Source: Sinonovacula constricta (Eukaryota > Mollusca > Bivalvia > Cardiida > Solecurtidae). Taken from it: 64,000 nt of DNA. Shown here in pieces: positions 23,901 to 35,875 of this stretch (position 1 is the stretch's first letter; every line of letters begins with the position of its first letter). Under the pieces are notes generated by a model. That model saw nothing but the letters and a program-made list of their open reading frames with translations, was not told the DNA's origin and did not search any database. The translations under genes were made by a program, and so were the position numbers. Where the stretch lies: contig CM017565.1 of assembly GCA_007844125.1 (NCBI GenBank), forward strand, positions 10,784,450-10,848,449. Direction: 5' to 3'.

Positions 23901-25667
23901 CGCCTATTTTACACGTGTTCCTACACATTTGCGGTAAACGTTAACACAACCTATACTTAAAGACTATTACGATTCAAACATGAACTACGTATATATAAAC
24001 ATGATAAAATCATATATATATATAATGTAATAATATATGTCAAATTATTGTGGTATACCATGAAAGTAAGTGTAACTATGCTACGGACCATATGAACTTT
24101 TCTTAAGACTACACGTTGGGGTTTGGCATTTGATTAGATATGTTGCATATAATGGTAACAGATTTAAGGCAGAAGTATTTGAAAATAATAACGTATTGTT
24201 ATGACTAAACTATGCTACAACGAGTGTCAATTAGTCATTAAATTAGCCAGCAGGTCAATCTTCTTAGTAAGGCCAAGAAAGCACACCGCCGTGGAGCCGG
24301 AATGAATATCCCCGTTTTGCGTCCATTGGCCATGATCGGTTTAGATTAACATCATCCAAAGAAACCTCTGTCAACTTGGCCATTACTCATCATTAAGTTG
24401 TTACCGTAAAATATTAATATCAACATATGTCTTACCAATATAAATGTCGGTAAGAGTCCTTAAACGATTTAAACCCGTTATGTTTCATTGTCGTATTTCA
24501 GTTTTTCATAACACATTTAACTGCATTGACTATATTCAAATTAGATTTAGAGCGCAATAATGACAGGCTGCAAAGCGAACTTTCGCTGTGGCTTTCTTCA
24601 TTATCATAACGTATGTCAATGATTATCGCAAATCTGCAAGTAATGGACAAGCCGTGTTTTGTTATTTAACTAATGTGGAACAAGGTGTGCAAATGAGGTC
24701 GGTGATCAATGGATTGAAACGTACTCAAGTATTAAATTGAAATTGTATTAAACTTATCCGATTTTAAGTTTGCTCCAATAATGTCACGATTCGAAAATGA
24801 CTAAGCTTTGTCTGGACAGATTACAACATATGTATTTAGTCAATGCAACTTTTTATTACCTAATAACAAGAGAACATTCTTCTGGGGAAAAAATAATATT
24901 ATAAATATATTATATTGTTATGCTTCATTTTTATTTTAACTTTGGTATAAGATTTTCATAAATGTATTTAAATGAAATTTTGCTTACATGTATTTATTGA
25001 ATCTTGAGTATATATACGACCAGTTATTGCATTGCACTTGATGTCACCTGACTAAAAAGGTCTAGATATTAGTACGTAGCATAATCGTTAAGCTTTGAAG
25101 TATAATGTGTTAAATTTGAAAAATAGAAAATATGCGGACTATAAATGAGTCCGGAAATCTTCGTCTTTTGTTTGCGACAAATGACTGTTATGGTGCCATT
25201 GTTGGTTTTCTTTCAATTTCCCCCCTATTGCGTAATAATGTCATTTTAACTATGATGCCATTGGTAATTTCGGTCTACGTTTCGGCGATTTCCGTATAGG
25301 TATGACAACCGCTTATCTGTATTTTAATGAAATTACCGATATTTTCTTCTGAGACTTTCGACAAAATAAAGATATCCTTCAATGAAAATGTAAACGTTTA
25401 TGTTAGCCTTTTAAATACCTTTAAATGAGCTCCTTATTGGTACCTGTTGATAAACACGCGTAAATAAAATGCAGTTTATTTGTTGTTTATATATGTAACA
25501 CGATTACTTAAGTCTGTATTTTGTTTAAAATGACATCGTGAAATCGTATAAATGCTCATCGTGTAATTAATATTGAAGTAAAAAGATATGGTAATATTTG
25601 ATCAAATTTTCATTTTCTCGTTTGGTTCTGTCATTTAAAAACCTTTAGCTCTAATCAAGCCGGCTTC
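23901..25667. other. unique AT-rich DNA
   Basis: A moderately GC-richer stretch at 24280-24345 (CACACCGCCGTGGAGCC) has no convincing frame. Otherwise nothing. Confidence 0.4.
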
Positions 25668-26255
25668 TGTGTTGTCCTTTAAATCATCCTTTTATTCCTG
25701 TATTTCCTTTGAAGGACAGTGGATTTTGGTTCTTAAATTCCGCCTTCACATGAACATGATGTTACAACCATTTATTCTTCTCTGATCGTTTTCTTGTCTT
25801 GATTTAAAAGATTGGTGTCATTTACAATCAAAAGTTTTTGTGTAGTTCGTCTTATCGAGATTATACCCCTCTCCCTCTCCTAAACACTATATGGACATTA
25901 TTTTACTATGACGTCACTACTTTCGTCATAACTTATCAAAGAAAACGTCAGCGCTTGGACATTTTCATTCAAATATATCGGTTTTCTTTTCATTGCTTGC
26001 ATTTGAGAAACCCACCAGGAAGTGTGAGGTTAGAGCTCTGTAAAACCTGTTTGAGCACCCCAGTCGGTCCATATTGCCGACTGACCGTTCCAGGGCGGCA
26101 ACTGTCGGGTTTGCTCTTTTTGTTAAATGACTCATCACAGATGTGGTCTTACTTTAACATTTGGCTTACATGTGAATACCTTTGGCCTGTGCCTTTTTAA
26201 AGTTTGGTATATGCTGTAATGCTCATAGGACTTTGTTATATATTTTTATTTAAAT
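25668..26255 (+). repeat. family A, copy 4 (near full length)
   Basis: Runs from the left block (GTTGTCCTTTAAATCATCC) through a perfect TGACGTCA (25909-25916), AAACGTCAGCGCTTGGACA, the core GAGCTCTGTAAAACC..CAGTCGGTCCATATTG, to the right end ATGCTCATAGGACTTTG. A 120-residue frame inside is not conserved between copies and is not a gene. Confidence 0.85.
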
Positions 26256-26268
26256 ACCAGGCCGCATT

Positions 26269-26330
26269 AATCAATCTATCAATCATTCAACCAATCAATC
26301 AACCAATCAACCAATCAATCAACCAATCAG
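26269..26330. repeat. (CAAT/CAAC)n microsatellite
   Basis: About fifteen ATCA/ACCA tetramers directly after family A copy 4. It may have grown from the element's tail. Confidence 0.85.
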
Positions 26331-27239
26331 TATTTTTCCATCAGTAATGTTGATATTACAAGTACATGTATATGTACAGTGACCTAACAAAAATATACAG
26401 GTGAATAGTCAGTTTACATGTGAGGTATGCTTAGACAGAATAAATGGTTACAGTCTTAATAATGGTCATATAATGTATGGAATGCACGTTAATTCATGTT
26501 GTACACACAAAAAGACACTTTTTGTTGAGTAACAACTGAACAGAACAATCATTATTTAATTCATTATTTTTTATTATTACGTTATGCAGTCCGTTTATTT
26601 AAACATATTTACATAAACATAACAAAGAACAATATTTAAATCATCCTAACAAAGCATATCTGGCTTATATGACATATGTGCTTAACATGACATTGGTAAA
26701 TTTTCATTGTCATTGTATAGATAATGAAAGTACCGGAAGTGCATGTCTATCGTAAGAAAAAATGTTATTATTCTTGCATTTTTTAAAAAATCTGTCTTAA
26801 AACACGTGTGTTAACTGTTTTAATGATTAGGTAATGTAGAATAATGTTTCATTCGTTAAGAAGATGTTTCCACATGTTAATCGTTTTCCTTCGTCTATCA
26901 GTTAAAAGACAATATTTCCTATAAGACTTAATATTGTACTTATCATGTCATACTTAGGTATATTTATCTTATAACATACAGCTATATATTCTAGCTGATT
27001 AATGATATACCACACTTTTTAAAAGTACAATTTACATTTAAAAAAAAAGGTTTGAAAAAGAAATGATTTTAATGTTGCTAAACATCAGCAAAAAGATCCA
27101 TTTTATAGACAGTTTTATGTTACATTCAGGTCACATTTTGAATTACAAGATCAAGTGAGTAACAAATCATTTAATGCGCAACGTAAATTGAGTGACTTAA
27201 CCAGATATAGAACTCCTACTAAACTGAATGTTGACAGTA
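26331..27239. other. unique AT-rich DNA
   Basis: No gene or repeat recognised. Confidence 0.45.
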
Positions 27240-27402
27240 TGTGTGTGTGTGCGTGCGTGCGTGTGCTTGGATGTGTTTGTATGTGTGCATGCGCGCGTGT
27301 GTGGGTGTGTGTGCGCAGATGTGTGTGTATATGTGCGTGCGCGTGTGTGTGCATGTGTGTGCGCGGATGTGTGTGTGCGTGCACATGTGTGTACGCGCAC
27401 GG
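27240..27402. repeat. (GT)n with GC interruptions
   Basis: A long imperfect GTGTGTGCGTGC tract. Cys/Val-rich and His/Thr-rich open frames on the two strands are by-products. Confidence 0.9.
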
Positions 27403-27975
27403 TGGGTGAGCGGGTTGGTAGGTAGGGAAGAGGGAGGTAGGCATTTTGGAAGGAGGTTGGTAGGTAGGCAGGCAGACAGGTAGGAAGGTAGGAAGAAGGT
27501 TGGTAGGCAGGTAGGTAGGTTGGATGGAGGTTGATAGGTAGGCAGGCTGACAAGTAAGTCGGTAGGTAGGAAGGAGGTTGGTAGGTAGGCAGGCAGGTTG
27601 GTAGGAAGTAGGTTGGTAGGCAGGTATGCAGGCAGGTATGAATGAGGTTTGTAGGCAGGCAGGTCGGAAGGCAGGCAGGCTGGTTGGTAGGTAGGAAGTA
27701 GGTAGGAAGGAGGTTGGTAGGCATGCAGGCAAGTAGTTAGTTAGGGGGGAGGTTGGCAGACAGGTGGGTGGGTTTTTGGGTGGGTGGGTAATTGGGTGGG
27801 TGGGTGGGTAGGTAGGTAGGTAGGTAGGGTAGGGTCGGGGTCGGAGTCGGGGTCCGGTCCGGTCCGGTCCGGTCCGGTTCGGTCCGGTCTGGTCGGTAGG
27901 TCGGTCGGTCGGTCGGTAGGTAGGTAGGTAGGTAGGTCGGTCGGTCGGTCGGTCGGCAGGCAGGTAGGTAGGCGT
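27403..27975. repeat. compound GGTA/GGCA/GGTC tetranucleotide tract
   Basis: About 570 bp of GGTAGGTA, GGCAGGCA, GGTTGGTA, GGTG and GGTCGGTC units, with an inner pentamer block (GGTCC)n at 27851-27875. The G-rich plus strand has many short G-runs and could form G-quadruplexes or triplexes. The Leu/Pro/Thr-rich minus-strand frames of up to 193 codons are artefacts of a stop-free tetramer. Confidence 0.95.
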
Positions 27976-29399
27976 GTGTGCTTTTCAGTCAGATAACTCA
28001 TAAAAAATAAAACTTTGATTTAGTTCATACATTAGAAGTAAAAGTACAGTCACGTGTAAGAAGATCAACCACTCCTTTATTATCCACATTTTAAACTTTT
28101 TATAGCCCGAATAATTGACATTTTAAATCAAAATGTTAAATGTTAAAATAGTGTGGTTGTTTCAGGTAAGCGGTTGACCGATGGTACGGTCTATCATAGG
28201 TATAATTGAAAAAAACACGAATTTGTAAACGTCTCTTCTTTTAAATATTATGCGAGGAGTGCACTCCTCTTACGAATTCTAATGATTGATTCATGTAGCC
28301 TGTATATACTGCACTTAGGAACTCTCTGTCCTTTGAACGTACTGTGGCATACTGTTACATAAGCTGTTTTACTCAATGTGATAGCAACTCTTAAACGTTC
28401 GTAACATGGTTAGATATTTCATATTTTCTGGACGTGGATGATATAAGCTTTGGGTTTTTTTTCTTTCAGTATCATTTAACTACAGTAACACAATATTTTC
28501 TAAGGAAGCTTCTTTAGCAGTTTTAATAAATAATTAGATAAGTAAATATATCTATACACACGACTAAGTTCTCTTGGCATTATATATCGATATGTACTGG
28601 GAAATAATGTACATCCGCTAACATTGGAGTAGAATGGGAAGGACTTTAACACATATGAACATAACATCTAAGGTGTGTCGAGTTATTCCTGCATTTGTAT
28701 CATCCACAGATGGATTTAGTAGATGACGAAAAGTGCATAATTAATGCAATTGTCACGTTGCGATAGCAAGATGTAAACTTTTACGGTGCTACAAGTGCCT
28801 GTGAACTATTTAAACATTTACTTTGGACCGCTGGTAAAGCACATACAAGAGTTACTCAGCGTTAAAGCTCTGAAAATAATTATGTGCAATTTCACGTACA
28901 GGCGGTAATATGTGTGCAATTTTATCGTCGCATAATCTAGCACGAAAAGTGTATGGCTACATAACAATTCGAGCAAAATGGATTGTGACAGGCCATTCAA
29001 AGTTGGTCACTGTTGGGGGTGATCTATTTTGCATAATGTCTCGTCACAGACTTATTGTAACATTTAAATTTGACTGACATGTCAATATCTTTGTTCCGTG
29101 CCCTTTCAATTTTTTATTTATTTTGCTATACTGAAGTACTTTGTAATATTTTCTTATTATGGCAGCGTTCGGTATTTCAAAAAATAAATTACAGTCACAT
29201 GTTTTTGCATTTTGCTCAACTTTGCATTTTAATTAGCAGTCCCTTTTACTTACATCACATAAAAAGTCTTGATTGTAATCAATTGATATTCACAATGTGA
29301 CTCTTTTTAATGAAAGTCCTTCGTTATGTAAAATTCAGTCAATTAAGTTGGCTTTAAACTTCCTGAAATGCAAGAAAAAGATCTGATATGTGATATACG
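27976..29399. other. unique AT-rich DNA
   Basis: Nothing supported. Precedes family B copy 1. Confidence 0.4.
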
Positions 29400-29659
29400 T
29401 ACGGAGTAGGTGGCTCACCGACATGCCGACGGATAAGACTTGACTCGGTGAGGGGTAATATCAATACGACACATCGCTCACATATCGAATTATCATCTCA
29501 AATATCGAGGAGAAAACAATACCAGCTAATTGCGAGGACAAATACTCAGTATGATTATAAGTGATAACACTGCTGTGTGTGTCCGCCGTCTCATTTATTG
29601 ACTAGTCCCGAGAAAAACACGGCGTGTGGGAACTGTAGTAGAGCTGTTTTTATGGCTTT

Positions 29660-29745
29660 CATGCAGGTGGCTTTCAGGCAGGTGGCGGTTTTCAGGCAGG
29701 TGGCAGTTTTCATGCAGGTGGCTTTCAGGCGGCTTTCAGGCAGGA
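29660..29745. repeat. short GCAGGTGGCTTTCAG-type minisatellite
   Basis: About four imperfect units of 19-20 bp within the left part of family B copy 1. Confidence 0.7.
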
Positions 29746-30123
29746 CAAACACAATTTATTGTCATCAAACATGCAAAGCGAGACAAGGATTTGAATAAGA
29801 TGCCCATTTCCACGATACAAATTCAAGTGTTATTTATTTCGCCTTAACAAAATTTAATACATAGTAAAAGGCAATTGTAATAATGGCAGTATATGAGGTG
29901 TAAACTTTGTTGCAAAGAAAAAGGTAGAAGGGTAATTAAAACTAATGCGGAAAATGCTTAAATGGCGTACTGAATGCAGCTGAGGGTATCGAAAAATGTC
30001 AATACTTTCGCTAGGTAAAAAAACAAGGGATGAAATATTCAAGTTAATCATAAACACGATTTATAGCGCATGAGTATTCTTCAACTCCAATGGTAACTGT
30101 CTCCCCGTCTTCGCGTTGGTCGA

Positions 30124-32095
30124 ATATAGAGTGAGTGTGTATACCGTTGTATTGTATTGGACCACGGAGTGCAGGTATGAAAGGTGTGTGTGGACAGTTG
30201 TATTGTGTTGGACCACGGAGTGCAGATATGGAGTGAGTGTGTATACCGTTGTATTGTGTTGGACCACCGAGTGCAGATATGGAGTGTGTGTGTATACCGT
30301 TGTATTGTGCTGGACCACAGAGTGCAGATATGGAGTGTGTGTGGGCCGTTGTATTGTGTTGGACCACGGAGTGCAGATATGGAGTGTGTGTGGGCCGTTG
30401 TATTGTGTTGGGCCACGGAGTGCAGATATGGAGTGTGGGTGTGTCTGTGTATACCTTTGTATTGTGTTGGACTACGGAGTGCAGATATGAAGTGAGTGCG
30501 TATACCTTTGTATTTTCTTGGACCACGGATTTCCGATATGAAGAGTGTGTGTATACCTTTGTATTGTGTTGGACCACGGAGTGCAGATATGGAGTGAGTG
30601 TGTATACCGTTGTATTGTATTGGACCACCGAGTGCAAATATGGAGTGAGTGTGTATACCGTTGTATTGTGTTGGACCACGGAGTGATGATATGGAGTGTG
30701 TGTGTATACCGTTGTATTGTATTGGACCACCGAGTGCAAATATGGAGTGAGTGTGTATACCGTTGTATTGTGTTGGACCACGGAGTGCAGATATGGAGTG
30801 TGTGTGGGCCGTTGTATTGTGTTGGACCACGGAGTGCAGATATGGAGTGTGGGTGTGTCTGTGTATACCTTTGTATTGTGTTGGACTATGGAGTGCAGAT
30901 ATGAAGTGAGTGCGTATACCTTTGTATTGTCTTGGACCACGGAGTTCCGATATGAAGAGTGTGTGTATACCTTTGTATTGTGTTGGACCACGAAGTGCAG
31001 AAATGAAGTGCGTGTGGACCTTTGTATTATGTTGGACCACCGAGTTCAGATATGGAGTGTGTGTATACCTTTGTATTGTGTTGGACCATGGAGTGTAGAT
31101 ATGGAGTGAGTGTATACCTTTGTATTGTGTTGGACCATGGAGTGCAGATATGGAGTGCGTGTGGACCTTTGTATTATGTTGGACCACCGAGTTCAGATAT
31201 GGAGTGTGTGTATACCTTTGTATTGTGTTGGACCATGGAGTGCAGATATGGAGTGAGTGTATACCTTTGTATTGTGTTGGACCAAGGAGTGCAGATATGA
31301 AAAGTGTGTGTGGACCGTTGTTTTGTGTAGGACCACGGAGTGCCGATATGGAGAGTGTGTGTAGACCGTTGTATTGTGTTGGACCACGGTTTGCCGATAT
31401 GGAGTGAGTGTGTATATCTTTCTATTGTGTTGGACCACGGAGTGCCGAAATGGAGAGTGTGTGAATACCTTTGTATTGTGTTAAGCCATGGGATTCAGAT
31501 ATGGTGTGAGTGTATACCTTTGTATTGTGTTGGACCACGGAGTGCAGGTATGAAACGTGTGTGTGGACAGTTGTAGTGTGTTGGACCACCGATAGCAGAT
31601 ATGGAGTGAGTGTGTATACATTTGAACTGTGTTAGACCACGGAGTACAAATATGAATTGTGTATATACCTTTGTATTGTGTTGGACCACGGAGTGCCGAC
31701 ATAGAGTGAGTGTATACCTTTGTATTGTGTTGGACCACGGAGTGCCGACATAGAGTGAGTGTATACCTTTGTATTGTGTTGGACCAGGGAGTGCCGACAT
31801 GGAGTGAGTGTATACCTTTGTATTGTGTTGGACCAAGGAGTGCAGACATGAAAAGTGTGTGTAGACCTTTGTATTGTGTTGGACCACGGAGTTCCGATAT
31901 AAGGAATGTGTGTGGACCGTTGTATTGCGTTTGACCACGGAGTACCGATATGAAGAATGTGTGTGGACCGTTGTATAGTGTTGGACCACGGAGTGCAGAT
32001 ATGAAGTTAGTGTATGCCTTTTTATTGTGTTGGACCACGGAGTACCGATATGAAGATTGTGTGTAGACCTTTGAATTGTGTTGGACCACGGAGTG
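30124..32095. repeat. 51-bp satellite array with higher-order structure
   Basis: About 38 units of mostly 49-51 bp (GGACCACGGAGTGCAGATAT then GGAGTGAGTGTGTATACC and GTTGTATTGTGTT). Within it a block of about 414 bp (eight units) recurs, marked by GTGGGTGTGTCTGTG at 30435 and 30849. A block of about 147 bp (three units) recurs, marked by GTGCGTGTGG at 31008 and 31155. Because 51 is a multiple of three, stop-free frames of up to 368 codons exist on both strands; these are not genes. Confidence 0.95.
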
Positions 32096-32220
32096 TAGAG
32101 AAGGACCTTTCTGTAGACCGCGTCGATGGCGTCTTAACAGATCAGGGGCTACCAGCGGTGTTACCCCCAGGTATTAAACAAGCTGGGCATAGTTTTCTGT
32201 TTGAACACTGTTTTAACTAG

Positions 32221-32537
32221 GAAATCGGCGTTTTTTTCGGCTGAAACATAGCGGACTTAAGTTCTAATCATCATATGTAATTTGTTCCGAACATTGAGAA
32301 CATTAACGAGTCTGAGACAATGTGACTTTGTTCAGATAAAAAAGGAAACAATGTTGCACATATATTGTTTTATTTCGAGTGTGTAAACAGTGTTTTACGT
32401 GAGTGTAACGCTGTATTGAATCGATGTGTTTTATCTTTACAGCCGTTTACTATTTCGCATTATTTACATCATAGCTTTTGAAGTCACATTTCGTGTTACT
32501 TACGCCATACCATGCCTACAAGACACTTGACAAACCA
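32221..32537. other. AT-rich spacer between family B copy 1 and the 14-bp array
   Basis: No gene or array. Weak resemblance to the stretch after family B copy 3 (about 57735-57950). Confidence 0.35.
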
Positions 32538-32766
32538 TGTGCTTGTAGACATGTGGTTGTAGACATGTGGTTGTAGACATGTGGTTGTAGACATGTGGTT
32601 GTAGACATGTGGTTGTAGACATGTGGTTGTAGACATGTGGTTGTAGACATGTGGTTGTAGACATGTGGTTGTAGACATGTGTGGTTGTAGACATGTGGTT
32701 GTAGACATGTGCTTGTAGACATGTGCTTGTAGACATGTGGTTGTAGACATGTGCTTGTAGACATGT
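32538..32766. repeat. 14-bp minisatellite
   Basis: About 16 tandem copies of TGTAGACATGTGGT with GTGCT variants in the last units. Three-frame Thr/Cys/His-rich minus-strand ORFs are artefacts. Confidence 0.95.
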
Positions 32767-32929
32767 GTTGCTTCTGACTTTTGTTCTGCTCTGTTTTGTC
32801 ACTTTCCTTTTCTTTATAAACTTAAATTTGCACACGTATGTATATAAATGCAAATTAGGTTTATATTTATATATTTTATTATATATTATTATGTTTATAT
32901 TCACATCAGTAAACCCTTAGGCCCATGTC

Positions 32930-33360
32930 GCACACAAGGTATGTCTCAACAAGTGACTAGCCGAGATTATTTAGTTGTTAGAGTTTTACAAAATTTAACC
33001 AATTTCAAAAAGGATTAAACTAACTGTGCCGATGCTCCTTTAATCGTAATGACAAAGTCGGGTAGAAAGAATGCAATTAAACTGTCACAGTGGTCCTAAT
33101 AGATCAACTGTCTGCATAGTTTGTTACATCATGCTGACTTAACAGGTATCAAACCTTTATTTTTTATCCGGACTTACTGAGGTAAAATGACTATATTTCT
33201 AGAATATAAATATGTCATGGATCATAGATAATAAACACAGACCAGTTGCAATAGCCGCGATTTATTTTCAATAATTAAACAACTTGTATTGGGATTTACA
33301 CAAGAAATATGCAAAATTTTCTCAAGAGTTTCGATTCTTTTATAATGATGGTTTCTTCTT
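32930..33360 (+). repeat. segment homologous to 57950-58320
   Basis: Colinear blocks: GAATGCAATTAAACTG / AAACTGCAATTAAGCTG, GGTCCTA..AACTGTCTGCAT / TGTCCTA..AACTGTCCGCAT, then ATTGGGATTTACACAAG / CATGGGATGTCTTCACG and GCAAAATTTTC / GCAAATGTTTC. Both occur downstream of a family B copy, so either family B is longer than its array-flank core or a larger segment was duplicated. In frame the end reads YWDLHKKYAKFSQEFRFFYN here and SWDVFTKCANVSEVFIHFYH at 58220-58288. Confidence 0.55.
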
Positions 33361-33398
33361 TCATTTCACAATCCTACATTCATACTGTATGAACGCAG

Positions 33399-33443
33399 GT
33401 CACCACGAATGCAAACCTATCAAGTGTCCTATATTCAATCCTT
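33399..33443 (+). CDS. possible Cys-containing mini-exon
   Basis: A 45-bp segment between an AG (33397-33398) and a GTATGT donor-like sequence (33444 on). It would encode GHHECKPIKCPIFNP. The CKPIKCP spacing recalls small Cys-rich repeats such as antistasin-type modules. However, there is no polypyrimidine tract, no neighbouring exon is identified, and a chance match is likely. Confidence 0.15.
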
Positions 33444-34869
33444 GTATGTATATTTACATTTTGTTCGCTTCAGGCGCGCTTAGAACTTACAGAAACGTGT
33501 ATTTTTCAATTGTCCTTAATTATTCACAACTGAGGAGTCACATGGGTGACGTGGATTATAAATATATATAATTGTCCTTCAGAATGAAGTAGGGAAATGT
33601 AAAAATGCATTAATTAAATCATATCCGTGCATGTTATAGTCTGTTAAGACATTTGCCTTCAACTCGTAATAGGAAAATGTAAAATAATATTTATTAAACC
33701 AAACCCGTGCCTTCTATACACCGCAGCGTACATCTTAATAGTGTTTTAAATCACTTCTAATTAGAAGACCAACATAGAGGTATATAGAACGGTGAAACTA
33801 ATTCATCCTTAATAATGAAAAGATATATTATTTTTATTTCTTCTTATCTGTGTTAGAAAAATTAACGTCTTTGTTTAAAATGATGAGACTACTTTGTAAT
33901 CATATTACATCATTATATGGCTTTTTATATACGCCATCGCTTTGATGGTTCAAACTGTATCTCGACTCCATGGGACGGTTGAGTCCATGGGACGGTTGAG
34001 CGAGACTTTTTTTTGCTACATAATTTTATCATTGTACATATTTAAGATAAGTCATTGCATATACTAGAAATAATAATTTTTTACTTTCTTTGTTCATATA
34101 TTTACTCCCGTTGCAGAGCTTACTGAAATGATATGTTTTTGTGTTAGAGGGAAAAACGGACTTCTGCATACTTTCCTATTCATACGACCTTTGCCTATTT
34201 CATGCGAAGCAAAATATCCATTAAAAGAAGTGGCAACTGAAACGTAATCAGAAAAAAAAACGAAAAAAGAAACATGTTTTACCGAGTTGAAAAGAATTAA
34301 AAGAAATGGTTGTAAACAATAGATTTTTCTTTCTTAAAAACGCAAAACCACAAAAATGACTAATGTTTAAGACAAGGATCACATTATGAACTATAAAACA
34401 TTGAGATGTCATCAGATTCGCAATATAAACTAATGCTGAGAAGGCTTAGTAGACAAATCACATAGTAAAATAGCATTGCATAGAGGCCACATCGACAGTT
34501 ACAACATCTGTAGCAGCACTAGTATCATCAGCTAATACAGCAGCAGCAGCGACAACAACATCAGCTTTATAACAACCTTAGCTTCCATCATATAAACATT
34601 TAGATATCTGTCTTAACCACTTATATTCTGTCAACTTGAAATCAATTTTCTACAGGTGCACTTTATGTGATCAATAGTTCAATATTGATTTAAATCATTC
34701 TACTTAACATCATGGTGCAAATGAAGCTAAGAAAACGGATGGGTATCATTAATGGTAATAGTTGTGCATGCATTTTTCCAATGATACATTTCCGATTTTT
34801 TATCCGTAGTTTTATATCGAGTTTCTACAGAACTAACTGCTAGCATAGTTGCACGTACTGAATTAAAAT
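33444..34869. other. unique AT-rich DNA
   Basis: Contains a 17-bp tandem pair TCCATGGGACGGTTGAG near 33967-34001. No gene seen. Confidence 0.45.
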
Positions 34870-34990
34870 GAAAACTCAACTCAACTTTATTGAACTCATT
34901 ACCGCTCTAAGCGATTAATGAGCAATTTAGCATACAATACAATACAAATAACAGACAATAACAAATTCCATTGCAAATAAATCATCTACA
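34870..34990 (-). mobile_element. likely LINE 3' end (hairpin and AATAAA)
   Basis: On the minus strand a stem-loop CTCATTAATCGCTTAGAGCG then GTAATGAG is followed at once by TTCAATAAAGTTGAGTTGAG. A terminal hairpin, a poly(A) signal and a short GAGTT repeat tail resemble the 3' ends of invertebrate non-LTR elements. It has the same strand as the LINE at 36.7-41.1 kb and may be its separated 3' UTR. Confidence 0.4.
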
Positions 34991-35875
34991 AAAACACAGG
35001 AAATCAATGAAAAAGACTATAATATATGAACATCTATGACGTTACGTGTAAACTAAGCGTCTAGTGATCTTAGTTCAATTTAACATGTTTGTGTGCCATA
35101 TGTAAACCCCGTTTGTTGACATTTGTTTCATGAATGAATTTAAGCATTACGAGTGAATTAACATATTTTTACATTCATGGCAAAATCGGCAACAAAGATA
35201 TTATTGATGGTTAAATCCAGAAAAGGTAAAACATTATAATAAGGGTAATATTATTAACTAATTTTGCTTTTGTCAATAAAGCATTGTGTAGAGAACACAA
35301 ACCTTAAATTGGTAGCTAGAAGTCTGAATGATATTTGATGATGTATCTATTCACATGTTGAAAGATGGCTTTTATAGAATCAAATCTAAACTGACACGCC
35401 GAGACATAGAAACATTTGAGAACAATTTTATGAAACTGGAAACATTAACAAAGTTTGGAACAAAGATAGGAATTAGTGTCTCACAATTAACAGTTACTTA
35501 TACACAATTTTTGACCTCACACTGTATGATTTCGTTTATAATTATATGTATATATTACATTTGTTATAGTTGTTGTGTTTTCAGTTTAAATTGAAGTATG
35601 ATAACACCGAGAGTTATTATACGAAACAAGCACAACATACCGTTTTTCAATATTACAGTTATGGTCTGGGGTAGGCAGCAATATCAGGCCAGTCACGTAT
35701 TCATGTAAACAATTTTTGTTTTTGTTGTCTTATATCATACAAGGGTCATACTATTTCGACTAAAAGCATTGTAATTTTACTTTGTTTTAATCTACTCAAC
35801 CCCTTGTCGTGCTTCACTTCTTTCAACTGGGGCGTTTTTCTCGTGGCGTTTTGCCGCCCAGATAAGAAAAAATAA
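34991..35875. other. AT-rich DNA, possibly LINE 3' UTR
   Basis: No coding signal. An 88-codon plus-strand frame at 35328-35594 has no homologue in the window and does not resemble a known domain. Confidence 0.35.

Larger units (their letters stand above)
29400..32220 (+). mobile_element. family B element, copy 1 (pearl/HINE-like, array-bearing)
   Basis: The left flank at 29400-29600 shares CACCGACATGC, GAGGGGTAATATCAATAC, TCGAATTATCATCTC and GAAAACAATACCAGCTA with copies at 45340 and 57065. A minisatellite (about 20 bp, CAGGTGGCTTT-type) sits at 29660-29745. The pre-array flank CTTCGCGTTGGTCGAA (about 30109) matches CTTCGCGTGGGTCGAA of copy 2. After the 51-bp array, the right flank TCTGTAGACCGCGTC..GCGTC and TTTGAACA matches copy 3 at about 57614-57710. 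It could end at CTAG (32217-32220), the 3' terminal tetranucleotide typical of Helitrons, but homology with copy 3 resumes further right. No protein is encoded. The family name is inferred from architecture: known pearl/HINE elements have conserved flanks around a tandem array. Confidence 0.6.

Noticed and set aside
25838..26200. 120-codon frame inside family A copy 4
   Set aside because: Equivalent frames are broken in the other copies, so the repeat is non-coding.
27151..28001. Pro/Leu/Thr-rich 193- and 175-codon minus-strand frames
   Set aside because: Translation of the GGTA/GGCA tetranucleotide tract and the GT repeat; no independent coding signal.
30044..32089. Long open frames up to 368 codons on both strands (HSVVQHNTTVYT-type repeats)
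   Set aside because: They follow from a stop-free unit of 51 bp, a multiple of three, in a satellite. Both strands and several frames are open and no non-repetitive sequence is attached.
35328..35594. 88-codon plus-strand frame
   Set aside because: AT-driven, with no homology, in a region that looks like LINE 3' UTR on the other strand.
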